DNA from: CAYLWN01 sp964387625
GTDB taxonomy: Bacteria; Patescibacteriota; Microgenomatia; UBA10105
NCBI GenBank assembly: GCA_964387625.1
Contig: CAYLWN010000004.1
Location: forward strand, 1-64,000
Reading direction: 5' to 3'
DNA length: 64,000 nucleotides
Notes under the pieces: model-generated
What the model was told of the DNA's origin: nothing
Seen by the model: the letters and a program-made list of their open reading frames with translations, nothing else
Databases searched by the model: none
Translations under genes and position numbers: made by a program
Part shown: positions 17,901 through 24,641 of the stretch, piece by piece
How the letters are laid out: every line of letters starts with the position of its first letter
Position numbering within the stretch: position 1 is the stretch's first letter

Positions 17901-18020
17901 TTAAATACAGAAAAAGAAAATTTAATCAAAATTGCTCAAGAGATTAGTGATTCAGACTATAAATGCTCAGGTCATAAATTTTGCGAAAATTGTGAATATG
18001 TATTGTGGTGTGGAATCTAA
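14907..18020 (+). CDS. UvrD/AddA-like helicase fused to PD-(D/E)XK nuclease with Fe-S-type cysteines
   Basis: 1037 residues. Superfamily 1 motifs: GAGTGKTTVITERI (about 23-36), VDEFQDTN (about 237), GDDNQSIYKFRGA (about 274), LRKNYRS (about 306), LTTHSSKGLEFPVVFL (about 631) and VGMTRARDLLY. A RecB-like nuclease follows: GGKIDRVDD, IEIIDYKTGR and cysteines in CSGHKFCENCEYVLWC, which resemble an AddB-type Fe-S cluster with another Cys in FKTCP (about 784). It likely processes DNA ends. At least six in-frame insertions of repeat DNA make it longer than its relatives. Confidence 0.9.
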   Translation: MKLNSEQKKAVRFGFGPLLIIAGAGTGKTTVITERIKNLIIKQNIKPQEILALTFTEKAALEMETRVDTAMPYGYTQMWISTFHKFCDRILRNEAVHIGLNPGYKLFTDTDATMLFRKNLFKLNLEYFRPLGNPGKFIAGILQHFSRLQDEDISPTQYLAWCNDKFQMTNDKKNEENVLEQKKYQELANAYKFYADLKIQENVMDFGDLISNALQLFRTRKNILKKYQSQFKFVLVDEFQDTNIAQYELIKLLAPLNPLSASRRSSPNLTVVGDDNQSIYKFRGAAISNILHFQKDYKNCQQIVLRKNYRSYQYILDSSRKLIKHNDPDTLEAKLGISKNLTAVRKTADFHKIEFIHENRVEDEAEVVAKKIKELKSSVILNRVKDLPIDTMLKEDSSSSSQNDRKWSDFAILVRANNHAESFIRALGRASIPYQFLGPAKLYRQPEVKELIAYLQVLNDFTDNSAFFKVLSMPFFDISQRDLIAISNWAKRNQLSIFEGVEIITGVRIDEKLQLPFISDLTREKITKLVKMILNHLKLTNKETAGQILFYFLENSGMLKNILEFKTPIDERQAGNITKFFNKLKSYEAEHEDASVIAVLDWLMLSMELGESPQAQDMDWTDNDAVNILTTHSSKGLEFPVVFLVNLVSQRFPSTERHEQIPIPEELIKEVLPIGDFHLEEERRLFYVGMTRARDLLYLTAANYYGEGKREKKISPFVSEALDKNFSFEKNPKTINQLSLLDWGKSLNPEQSRRTQDKLHIHGERSRTINYLSFSQIEAFKTCPLHYKLRYILKIPTPPSPALSFGSSMHATLKNIYEIVRQKIKINHETLEQLLEKNWIREGYGNKSYENLMKARGKKYLWQYFKKEFDPKTKVLLLEEKFMFPISYSSNSVLPNEKLLKISSRSAKQDSNNKFLKIGGKIDRVDDLGKGIIEIIDYKTGRVPSKREVDKDLQMSIYALAATEIPHLPFAKKPEQIKLSFYYFDTQEKVSTVRTQDQLNTEKENLIKIAQEISDSDYKCSGHKFCENCEYVLWCGI
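15397..15426 (+). repeat. Short AATGAC-rich repeat inside the UvrD-like gene
   Basis: CAATGACAAATTTCAAATG followed by ACCAATGACAAA is nearly the same text as the intergenic arm at 37544-37582. It encodes a polar stretch (NDKFQMTNDKK) outside the helicase motifs. Confidence 0.5.
15673..15712 (+). repeat. Short GC-rich repeat inside the UvrD-like gene
   Basis: CTCCGCCAGCCGGCGAAGC encodes SASRRSS just before the conserved VVGDDNQSIY motif. Its GC content differs sharply from the gene, and the peptide resembles the tatD insertion (SRRSSAS). Confidence 0.5.
16041..16118 (+). repeat. R1 element inserted in frame in the UvrD-like gene
   Basis: 78 bp, exactly 26 codons. It begins GTCATCCTGAACAGAGTGAA and ends CGTCTCAGAATGAC, the same outer ends as the GIY-YIG cassette. 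It encodes a Ser/Asp-rich loop (about 379-404) just before WSDFAILVRAN. Confidence 0.8.
17151..17212 (+). repeat. Two short palindromes inside the UvrD-like gene
   Basis: CCTGAGCAAAGTCGAAGG followed by ACTCAGG, and then ATGGTGAGCGAAGCCGAACC ending in AT, are both inverted repeats. They lie between the helicase and the nuclease domain (about residues 749-769). The first resembles the intergenic palindrome at 56827-56899. Confidence 0.55.
17567..17651 (+). repeat. R3 element inserted in frame in the UvrD-like gene (identical to 18492-18576)
   Basis: 85 bp from TTATTCTTCGAATTCGG to CTCGAACAATAAATTT, with inner hairpins TTCGGTTTTACCGAA and TCTGCAAAGCAGGA. It is base-for-base the same as the copy in the second FemAB gene. 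It encodes 28 residues (YSSNSVLPNEK...) between two nuclease strands just before GGKIDRVDD. Confidence 0.9.
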
Positions 18021-18043
18021 CTATTACTTTCTTTGCATGAGTT

Positions 18044-18174
18044 TTATAAAAGCTCGTATACAAAATTTTCTTGTTCCGCAACTCGATCGGGATGAAGCAT
18101 TACACTATTAAATAAAGTAATCGGCCCTCCTGACAATGCGAACTGCGAAAATTTCATATTACTCGCCTTTATAA
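18044..18174 (+). repeat. R4 structured element, copy B
   Basis: About 131 bp after the UvrD-like stop. Terminal arms TTATAAAAGCTCG and CTCGCCTTTATAA pair. An inner stem pairs GTTCCGCA with TGCGAAC. The core is TTAAATAAAGTAATCGGCCC. No gene start follows; the next gene is convergent. Confidence 0.7.
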
Positions 18175-18215
18175 AGAATAAGAAAAATTACAAAAAATAC
18201 TTCAGGGGTTATTAA

Positions 18216-19127
18216 TTATAAATTTATTTTGAATGATTGGGGGAAATAAATTTCTTTACCTCCAAAACCGGATTTGAATTTGGAAAATCCTAACCATTCT
18301 TTATTTAATTTTTCGTAACGTTCGTCATATATACCTTCAAAATCAAAATTTGTGCAATTCATTTTTTTTGCCTTTTTTAAACTTTCCCAAATCAGAAGAG
18401 TTGGTGCAAAATTTTGTTTGCCCGCGTTTGACGCGGCTGCCATCCAATAATAAGCAGTATTTTGCCAGATGAGAATTAAGACTCCGGCGATAAATTTATT
18501 GTTCGAGTCCTGCTTTGCAGAACGAGAACTAATCTTTAATAACTTCTCATTCGGTAAAACCGAATTCGAAGAATAATGAGCAATGTTTATCTTTGCCAAT
18601 AATATAAAAGCATTATTTGGTGCAAAAGTTTTCCATATTGGTTTAAGAGTTTGTGTAGTTAAAAATCCCAAAAATCCGGCTGATGAACCTTTAAGTTTAA
18701 TAAAATCTTCAATGTTATTAGAGTGAAATATTTCAACACCCAAATTTTGCGCCCGTCTAACTGCTTTTCTTTTAGCTCCTGAAAATTTATTAAATATTTC
18801 TGACTCATCAGGAAGTAAATCAATAAAAATTGTTTTTGTAGGTAAAAATGGAGACGTCAATGATTTTAAATTAGAGATTGCCACGTCGTCCTTTGGACTC
18901 CTCGCAATGACATTAGGCTCGACGGAAATTGAATGGCTATGATATTTTTGCATTAATAGTTTTAGTTTATTTAACTGAGGCAATTTATCAGATCTTTGCA
19001 ATTTCATAACTGCAGGTAATAATGGAAGTTTTTTAATAAAAATATTTACCCCATCAATATTTTCCACATTCCACCCAATTTTATTCATGAACTGAGCATA
19101 TGTTGAAGATTGATGTATGTCTTGCAT
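18216..19127 (-). CDS. FemAB-type aminoacyltransferase (GNAT fold) with two repeat insertions
   Basis: 303 residues from the chosen ATG; the frame extends to 19172. FemX/FemAB features are AQFMNKIGWNVE near the N-terminus, RKAVRRAQNLGVEIF (about 116-130), and the C-terminal GNAT half FDFEGIYDERYEKLNKEWLGF followed by FKSGFGG. Family members add amino acids from aminoacyl-tRNA to lipid II. It carries an R2 repeat (about residues 73-86) and the 85-bp R3 repeat (about 184-212) at a beta-hairpin turn. A paralogue lies upstream. The intact core suggests it still works. Confidence 0.8.
   Translation of the reverse strand: MQDIHQSSTYAQFMNKIGWNVENIDGVNIFIKKLPLLPAVMKLQRSDKLPQLNKLKLLMQKYHSHSISVEPNVIARSPKDDVAISNLKSLTSPFLPTKTIFIDLLPDESEIFNKFSGAKRKAVRRAQNLGVEIFHSNNIEDFIKLKGSSAGFLGFLTTQTLKPIWKTFAPNNAFILLAKINIAHYSSNSVLPNEKLLKISSRSAKQDSNNKFIAGVLILIWQNTAYYWMAAASNAGKQNFAPTLLIWESLKKAKKMNCTNFDFEGIYDERYEKLNKEWLGFSKFKSGFGGKEIYFPQSFKINL
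18492..18576 (-). repeat. R3 element inserted in frame in femAB-like gene (identical to 17567-17651)
   Basis: 85 bp, in the opposite chromosomal orientation to the UvrD copy but read in the same sense and frame relative to its host gene. The encoded peptide is therefore identical. It separates two strands of the C-terminal GNAT domain (ILLAKIN... and ...AGVLILIWQN). Confidence 0.9.
18875..18911 (-). repeat. R2 element inserted in frame in femAB-like gene
   Basis: On the coding strand it reads GTCATTGCGAGGAGTCC then AAAGGACGACGTGGCAATCT. It encodes VIARSPKDDVAIS. Related intergenic copies lie at 47996-48028, 61003-61038 and 62512-62559. Confidence 0.75.
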
Positions 19128-19139
19128 ATTTTTTCTTTC

Positions 19140-19300
19140 TACTTTCTTGCTTGTTGGGAAGAAAGTAAGCAAACCTGCCTGCGCAGGCAGGGAAAGGAAA
19201 CCCGTGAACCTGCCTGCCGGCAGGCAGGGGTTTTTCTATTTTTCTAACTTCATAATTATCAGGTGGAACCTCGGACCAGTTGGCCGTCTCCGCACTTTAA
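19140..19300 (+). repeat. Palindrome-rich intergenic block between the FemAB paralogues
   Basis: It holds ACTTTCTT...AAGAAAGT (19141-19166), CCTGCCTGCGCAGGCAGG, and CCTGCCTGCCGGCAGGCAGG with flanking AAACCC/GGGTTTTT, which could act as a terminator. After that comes GGTGGAACCTCGG...CCGTCTCCGCAC on the plus strand, noted separately as T-box-like. No gene is seen in the 230 bases. Confidence 0.5.
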
Positions 19301-19403
19301 TTACTCGTAAGAAAAATTTAGAAAAACACTTCAATGGCATTATAAATCATTTCAAGGGTTGATTAGAAGATAAAAAATTTCAAAAAATACCTCAAGGGTT
19401 GTT

Positions 19404-20420
19404 TTAGAAATTAATTTTGGTTTTTAATTTTAACAAACTCCAGCGGAGTTTATCTGCGATATTAAACAGCGAATAATGTGGTTGTTTTAAAATCAAATCA
19501 TAAGTGCCGATAAATTCTACCAGTTTAGGTGCATAGCCTAATTTAAATTTATGGAAACCATAGTAGTCATCGGTTATTTTAGGATCGGGACCTGGAGTTC
19601 CCCATAAATCAAAAATAGTTGCGCCCTGTTTTTTACCCCAACGCATAGCTTCCCACATCATTAAATTTGAAGCCATCACTTCTTTAAATTCTGAAGAAGA
19701 TGCGCCATATGGATAATACAAAATATTTTTATACAAAAATAAAATCCAGGTAACTAAAATTTTTCCCTGAAAACGGGCAGTGAATAAATGAGCTATATTA
19801 TTTTCTCTCATCATTTGCCACATTTGTTGATGATAATTATCATCATGAGCGTAAAATCCTTGACGAGAAGTTGTTTCATGAGTTAATTCTAAATATCTGG
19901 AAAATGCTTGATCAGTATTCTCTTCGGCAATTGTGACTCCACGTTTTTGAGCAAGTCTGACATTATATCTAGTTTTAGGATGCATATTAGCTAACAATTC
20001 TTCTTCAGTTTTTGTTAGATCAATTAAAAAAGTATATTTGGTAAATAAAGGCTTGGGAGAAGGTAATAATTTATAATTGATAATTGAGAATTTATAATTG
20101 TTATTAGATCTAATTACGTTAGGCTCCAATTTTATAAAAATTGCATTTTTTTCAAGACCTATATGAATAAGACTGTCAATCATTTGTTTGTCGGGCAATT
20201 TCCCTTTGGGAAAATATCCGATGGAATATGGTAGTTTTGGTAACTGGTGAAATGTAAGTTGAAATCCGGATAGTAATTTTTCGCCTTCAAAATTTCCTAT
20301 TCTAACCACTTCTACACCGGTTTTTTGACGAAAATTTCCCCAAGCCCATGATTGTAATGGGTGAGTTGCAATGTTTTCGTATGCGGTTTTATCTTCCTTA
20401 TTGAGTTCCCGAATCAACAT
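19404..20420 (-). CDS. FemAB-type aminoacyltransferase (peptidoglycan bridge or related)
   Basis: 338 residues. Typical features are HPLQSWAWGNFRQKTG (about 20-35), MHPKTRYNVRLAQKRGVTI (about 143-161), GFYAHDDNYHQQMW, and the C-terminal FDLWGTPGPDP...GFHKFKLGYAP signature. It would attach an amino acid to the stem peptide of lipid II from aminoacyl-tRNA. An AT-rich repeat encodes NNYKFSIINYK (about 107-117) at the same place where the paralogue carries R2. TATAAT lies six bases before the ATG (20432-20427), giving a leaderless start. Confidence 0.85.
   Translation of the reverse strand: MLIRELNKEDKTAYENIATHPLQSWAWGNFRQKTGVEVVRIGNFEGEKLLSGFQLTFHQLPKLPYSIGYFPKGKLPDKQMIDSLIHIGLEKNAIFIKLEPNVIRSNNNYKFSIINYKLLPSPKPLFTKYTFLIDLTKTEEELLANMHPKTRYNVRLAQKRGVTIAEENTDQAFSRYLELTHETTSRQGFYAHDDNYHQQMWQMMRENNIAHLFTARFQGKILVTWILFLYKNILYYPYGASSSEFKEVMASNLMMWEAMRWGKKQGATIFDLWGTPGPDPKITDDYYGFHKFKLGYAPKLVEFIGTYDLILKQPHYSLFNIADKLRWSLLKLKTKINF
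20066..20115 (-). repeat. AT-rich R6-like repeat inserted in frame in femAB
   Basis: TATAATTGATAATTGAGAAT and a partial reverse copy encode an Asn/Tyr/Ile-rich loop between EPNVI and the PLFTKYTFLIDL strand. This is the homologous position to the R2 insertion in the neighbouring paralogue. Confidence 0.6.
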
Positions 20421-20504
20421 AAATTTATTATACTTTATTTGTAATAAATTATGTCTATGTCTAATAGTGGAAATCGTTTTTAAAAAGTGCTACATTTAAA
20501 ATTA

Positions 20505-20747
20505 ATGACGCAGAAAAATAGTTGGTTGCCTGTTGATGAAAGATTGGTTCCGGATATTTTTTCATTTAAATATCCTAAAAGCAAGTGGGTAAGAGTATTG
20601 ATTGCGCTGGAAATGATTTTATCTGTTGGAGCAGTTGTCGGCACTTTGCTTTTAGCCTTGATGCCAAAAACCTCAACCACTCCCAAAGAAACCAATGCAG
20701 CTACTACGACAATAAAGACAACCCCTAAACCAATTTTATACCGATAG
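20505..20747 (+). CDS. Small hypothetical single-pass membrane protein
   Basis: 80 residues from the ATG at 20505; another in-frame ATG at 20487 is possible. A soluble N-terminus (SWLPVDERLVPDIFSFKYPK) precedes one helix (VLIALEMILSVGAVVGTLLL) and a Thr/Pro-rich tail. The last codons and the stop are supplied by repeat R5, so the C-terminus was probably remodelled. No function is recognised. Confidence 0.5.
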   Translation: MTQKNSWLPVDERLVPDIFSFKYPKSKWVRVLIALEMILSVGAVVGTLLLALMPKTSTTPKETNAATTTIKTTPKPILYR

Positions 20748-20836
20748 CATTTGAAAAATGCATCGAGTATATACACGATTATCTTATTAGAGCAAAATTT
20801 TTCAAAAATTTTGCAAATTCGGAGAAGATCGGTATA
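20737..20836. repeat. R5 palindromic element, copy 1
   Basis: 100 bp bounded by TATACCGAT and ATCGGTATA. Inner hairpins are GCATTTGAAAAATGC, CGAGTATATACACG and GCAAAATTTTTC...TTTTGC. It lies between convergent genes and could terminate both. It overlaps the end of the small membrane protein gene. Confidence 0.75.
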
Positions 20837-20851
20837 AAATAAATTATTATT

Positions 20852-22654
20852 TTAGCTTTCTAAATTTTTAATCAAATCCTCAGATATTTCCGTGATAAAG
20901 CGGGATACAAAATTACTGGTAGTATTGCCAAAATATAAACGGCGTCTGGCAAATGTTAAATATAACTTATCTTTTGCCCGGGTAATACCGACATAACAAA
21001 GTCTTCTCTCTTCTTCCAATTCGCTATTATCCAAGAGTGCGCGGCTATGCGGAAACAGTCCTTCTTCCATGCCGATCATAAAAACCACCGGAAATTCTAA
21101 ACCTTTGGCTGCATGCATGGTCATCAAAGTCACTGCATTTTTTTTACCGTTATTTATTTTTTTTTGATCTTTGGACATATATTCAGCTTCAACTAGAGAC
21201 ACATTTTCCAAAAAATCCACTAAGTTAGTAAATTCTTTAGCAACGCTTTTTAATTCTTTGATATTTTCTATCCGCATCAAATCCTCTTCGTTTTTAGGAT
21301 CAAAAAAGTCCATGTATTTAGTAGTTTTTAAAACATCATTTAAAATATCAAAAGTTGTAGCATGAACATCAATTTTTGGTTGTAATTCCCGAAAGTCCTG
21401 AGCTCTTTTTTTACCAATTTTTTCAATCCGTTTATTTGCCACACTATCTTTAGGACTGATTAATAATTTCAAATATGAAAGCACATCTTTGATTTCTTTG
21501 CGATCATAAAACCTGACTCCACCGATCAAAACATAGGGAATACCTGCATGCAAAAAAACCTCTTCAATGACTCTGGATTGCGCATTAGTGCGATAAAGCA
21601 CTGCAACATCAGAGAAAAGTAATCGATTAATTTCAATTTCTGATAAAATAAATTCAGCTTCATCATGTTCATTTTTTGCAGAGAACGTATTTATTTTTTC
21701 TCCCTCAATGTTTTTGGTCCAGAGTTTTAAAACCGGGTGAGTGATATTTCTAGAAATTACTTCATAGGCCGCCCCTAAAATATTTTGTGTAGAACGATAA
21801 TTTTGCTCCAAATAAAAAGTTTTACAATTTTTAAAATCTTTTTGAAAATTAACTACATTTTGAAAATTAGCTCCCCGCCAGGCGTAAATTGATTGACTGG
21901 CATCTCCGACTACACATAAGTGATGTGATTGTTTGGAAAGTAATTTAGTCAGCGTGTATTGGGCGGTATTGGTATCCTGATATTCGTCAACCAGTATATA
22001 TTGATATTTTTGGGCATATTGTTCCAATATAGATGGTGCTTCTTTGAATAAATTTACAGCCATCATCAGCAAATCGTCAAAGTCCAATGCCATATTTTCG
22101 CGCAATAATTTTTGGTAACTTAAGTAAATTTGTGCCACTGCTTCTTGAAATCTGCCCCTGCCAATATTTAAATATTCCAAAGGACTGATTAATTCATTTT
22201 TAGCTTGCGATATTGTTCCCAAAATCGCATTAGGAGAAAAATATTTTTGGGAAATATCCAAAGATGTCATTACTTCTTTGACAGCCTCTTTTTGATCGGC
22301 ACTGTCATAAATCAAAAAACTAGGAGGAATACCGATATATTTACCATCTTTGCGTAAAATTTTTGCACACAGGGAATGATAAGTTCCGGCAAATGGCAGT
22401 TCGTAGTTCGAAGTTCGTAGTTCATAGTTATTAGTTAATAATTTCTTTATGCGTTCTCGCATTTCACCGGCTGCTTTGTTGGTAAACGTTACCATCAAAA
22501 TTTGATCAGGTGAAATATGTTTTTCTTTGATCAAGTAAACTACTTTATAAGTTAAGACACGGGTTTTACCAGAACCCGCACCAGCCAAAATTAATTCCGG
22601 TCCGGTAATATAGGCGACTGCTTTTTGTTGAGCTGGATTTAAATCTTGCAACAT
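20852..22654 (-). CDS. pcrA: UvrD/PcrA-type DNA helicase
   Basis: 600 residues, shorter than the usual ~730, mainly lacking the C-terminal extension. Motifs: Q-motif LNPAQQKAV, Walker A AGAGSGKTRVLTYK (about 24-37), VDEYQDTN (about 225), GDASQSIYAWRGA, EQNYRS, MTMHAAKGLEFPVVF (about 513) and VGITRAKDKLYL. This 3'-5' helicase acts in repair and in clearing replication blocks. Residues about 74-86 (TNNYELRTSNYEL) come from tandem TACGAACT-like repeats and sit in a loop before GTYHSLC. Confidence 0.93.
   Translation of the reverse strand: MLQDLNPAQQKAVAYITGPELILAGAGSGKTRVLTYKVVYLIKEKHISPDQILMVTFTNKAAGEMRERIKKLLTNNYELRTSNYELPFAGTYHSLCAKILRKDGKYIGIPPSFLIYDSADQKEAVKEVMTSLDISQKYFSPNAILGTISQAKNELISPLEYLNIGRGRFQEAVAQIYLSYQKLLRENMALDFDDLLMMAVNLFKEAPSILEQYAQKYQYILVDEYQDTNTAQYTLTKLLSKQSHHLCVVGDASQSIYAWRGANFQNVVNFQKDFKNCKTFYLEQNYRSTQNILGAAYEVISRNITHPVLKLWTKNIEGEKINTFSAKNEHDEAEFILSEIEINRLLFSDVAVLYRTNAQSRVIEEVFLHAGIPYVLIGGVRFYDRKEIKDVLSYLKLLISPKDSVANKRIEKIGKKRAQDFRELQPKIDVHATTFDILNDVLKTTKYMDFFDPKNEEDLMRIENIKELKSVAKEFTNLVDFLENVSLVEAEYMSKDQKKINNGKKNAVTLMTMHAAKGLEFPVVFMIGMEEGLFPHSRALLDNSELEEERRLCYVGITRAKDKLYLTFARRRLYFGNTTSNFVSRFITEISEDLIKNLES
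22398..22440 (-). repeat. Tandem octamer repeat inside pcrA
   Basis: AACTACGAACTTCGAACTA is a tandem of TACGAACT-type units resembling the R6 intergenic class. It lengthens a surface loop without breaking the frame. Confidence 0.6.
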
Positions 22655-22663
22655 AATATTTTT

Positions 22664-22735
22664 TAATTAAAAAATTTCATATTGCTCGTCTTAAATGAAA
22701 CAAAAATGAAATCCCTGCTTGCGCAGGCAGGTACA
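22664..22735. repeat. Possible R4 remnant plus GCAGGCAGG palindrome
   Basis: AAAATTTCATATTGCTCG closely matches the 3' end of R4 copy B (AAAATTTCATATTACTCG), but the rest of R4 is missing. It is followed by CCTGCTTGCGCAGGCAGG. The remaining intergenic DNA up to tpiA is AT-rich R6-like text. Confidence 0.4.
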
Positions 22736-22855
22736 CAAAACATTCTAAGAGTTAATATACTTTAACAGAAATATTTTTAATTTTTAATATGTATTTTGCT
22801 ATCTAATTTTTGATATTTAATTTATTAATTGTTCGCAAATAGAAATTATCTTTGC

Positions 22856-22861
22856 TACAAT
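22856..22861 (+). promoter_or_regulatory. -10 box of tpiA
   Basis: TACAAT ends eight bases before the tpiA ATG, suggesting a leaderless mRNA for tpiA and the LCP gene. Confidence 0.4.
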
Positions 22862-22869
22862 GTTTTTAT

Positions 22870-23556
22870 ATGAATAAAAACCAGCCCTTTTATATCATTG
22901 GTAATTGGAAAAGCAATAAAACTATTGATGAAGCAGTTGCCTGGTGGCAGGATTTTTCATATCTGTGGAAGAAAAACCCGCCTAATACCCAGAATTTAAA
23001 AATTATTTTATGCCCTTCTTTTATTCATTTAACCACCATCAAATCATTAATTGAATTAAGTGATATTCCCATGTCTTTAGGAGTACAAGATTTATCACCA
23101 TTTCCGTCAGGTCCTTATACTGCTGAAAATTCTGCTAATATGCTCAAAGGTTTGGTAAAATATTCAATTATCGGTCACTCTGAAAGACGCAAATATTTCG
23201 GTGAAAAAGATGATGAACTTAAAGCTGAGGTTGAGCAGGCAATTAAAGCAGGTATTGAGCCGATTTATTGCATTCAAGATGATAAGATGAGTTTTCCCAA
23301 AGAATGTAATATTGTGGCTTATGAACCTGTTTGGGCAATTGGTACAGGTAAGCCTGAAACAGCCGAAAATGCTAACCAAGTCGCTAAAAATATCAAAGCA
23401 CATGCACACAAACAATTAGCAGTGATTTATGGAGGTAGCGTAACGAGTGAAAATGTTTCTTCGTATGTTAACCAAGAAGATATTTCTGGTGTTTTACCTG
23501 GCGGTGCGAGTCTTGATCCTAAAAAATTTATCGGTATAATAGCTAACGCTAAATAA
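22870..23556 (+). CDS. tpiA: Triosephosphate isomerase
   Basis: 228 residues, slightly short. Catalytic features are complete: IGNWKSNKT (Lys, about 10-18), IIGHSERRKYFGE (His, about 99), VAYEPVWAIGTGKPE (Glu, loop 6, about 149-163), YGGSVTSEN and GVLPGGASLD (phosphate binding). It interconverts DHAP and glyceraldehyde-3-phosphate in the cytosol. The ATG at 22870 was chosen over 22852, which would lie inside the promoter. Its stop TAATG overlaps the start of the next gene by one base, so the two are translationally coupled. Confidence 0.95.
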   Translation: MNKNQPFYIIGNWKSNKTIDEAVAWWQDFSYLWKKNPPNTQNLKIILCPSFIHLTTIKSLIELSDIPMSLGVQDLSPFPSGPYTAENSANMLKGLVKYSIIGHSERRKYFGEKDDELKAEVEQAIKAGIEPIYCIQDDKMSFPKECNIVAYEPVWAIGTGKPETAENANQVAKNIKAHAHKQLAVIYGGSVTSENVSSYVNQEDISGVLPGGASLDPKKFIGIIANAK

Positions 23557-24632
23557 TGTTTCGAAGAAAACTGCAAAAAATTTTGCCTTCTGCCAAACTG
23601 GGATTGATATTTTTTACGATTATCCTGGTGATTTTTGGCGGAATAAAATTGTTTCAATTTGTAGTCAAGCAAAAATTGACGCCTCAAGTTCTTTGGCAGG
23701 TTTTAACTGTTAATCCTTCTGTTCTTAAACAAAATTCAAACAGGACTAATATCTTGCTTGCCGGTATTGGCGGGAGTTCTCATGAGGGCGGTGATTTGAC
23801 TGATACCATGATGGTGGCGAGCATTGATTTTACTGCTAAAGATTTAGTCTTAATCTCAATTCCCAGAGATATTTGGGTAGCATCTTTTAAAGATAAAATA
23901 AATGCTGCATACAGAATTGGTGAGGCAAAACAAAAAACTGCAGGTTTTATTTTGGCAAAAGCCGCAGTTGAAGAAGTTGTCGGATTACCAATTCATTACG
24001 GAGTGATAATTGATTTTTCCGGTTTTGTAAGTTTAGTTGACAATGTTGGAGGAATTGATGTTCCCATTGAAGAAACTTTTATAGATGATATGTATCCCAT
24101 TGCCGGTGCCGAAAATGATTTATGTAATGGAGATATTGAATATAAATGTCGGTATGAAAGCATCATATTTACTAAAGGCACTGAGCATATGGATGGAGCA
24201 CGCGCTTTAAAATATGTCAGAAGCAGACATGCTGTAGGAGATGCAGGAACTGATTTTTCAAGAGGAAAAAGACAGGAAACGGTAATGGTAGCTTTAAAAA
24301 ATAAAATTTTATCCAGACAATCAATATTTGATGTTAAAAAATTAGTAAATATTATGAAATTGGCAAATAAATCATTGTTGACTGATATGTTATGGGGTGA
24401 AGAATTAGTTTTGGCAAGAAATTTAACTGCTAAAATGCCAGATATCCGTTCTTATGGAATTTCCTGGGATCAGCCGCAAAAAAAACAATTGGGACTACTT
24501 ATAAATCCTCCGACATATCAATATGAAAATTTGTGGGTTTTAGTTCCTAAACACGGTAATTATGACAAAATCAGAAAATATATTACTTGTGTTGTGGATA
24601 ATTTAACAACGTGCGAAAGGTTATACGAATAA
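23556..24632 (+). CDS. LytR-CpsA-Psr (LCP) family cell-wall transferase
   Basis: 358 residues with an N-terminal membrane anchor (about 13-33). The LCP domain shows NILLAGIGG, GGDLTDTMMVASID, LISIPRDIWV (Arg-Asp pair) and ARALKYVRSRH. These residues bind the pyrophosphate of a polyprenyl-linked polymer. The enzyme attaches such polymers to peptidoglycan or protein outside the membrane. It may act downstream of the WecA-like pathway near 4-9 kb. It shares a one-base overlap with tpiA, an odd metabolic partner. Confidence 0.9.
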   Translation: MFRRKLQKILPSAKLGLIFFTIILVIFGGIKLFQFVVKQKLTPQVLWQVLTVNPSVLKQNSNRTNILLAGIGGSSHEGGDLTDTMMVASIDFTAKDLVLISIPRDIWVASFKDKINAAYRIGEAKQKTAGFILAKAAVEEVVGLPIHYGVIIDFSGFVSLVDNVGGIDVPIEETFIDDMYPIAGAENDLCNGDIEYKCRYESIIFTKGTEHMDGARALKYVRSRHAVGDAGTDFSRGKRQETVMVALKNKILSRQSIFDVKKLVNIMKLANKSLLTDMLWGEELVLARNLTAKMPDIRSYGISWDQPQKKQLGLLINPPTYQYENLWVLVPKHGNYDKIRKYITCVVDNLTTCERLYE

Positions 24633-24641
24633 ATAATTTAC

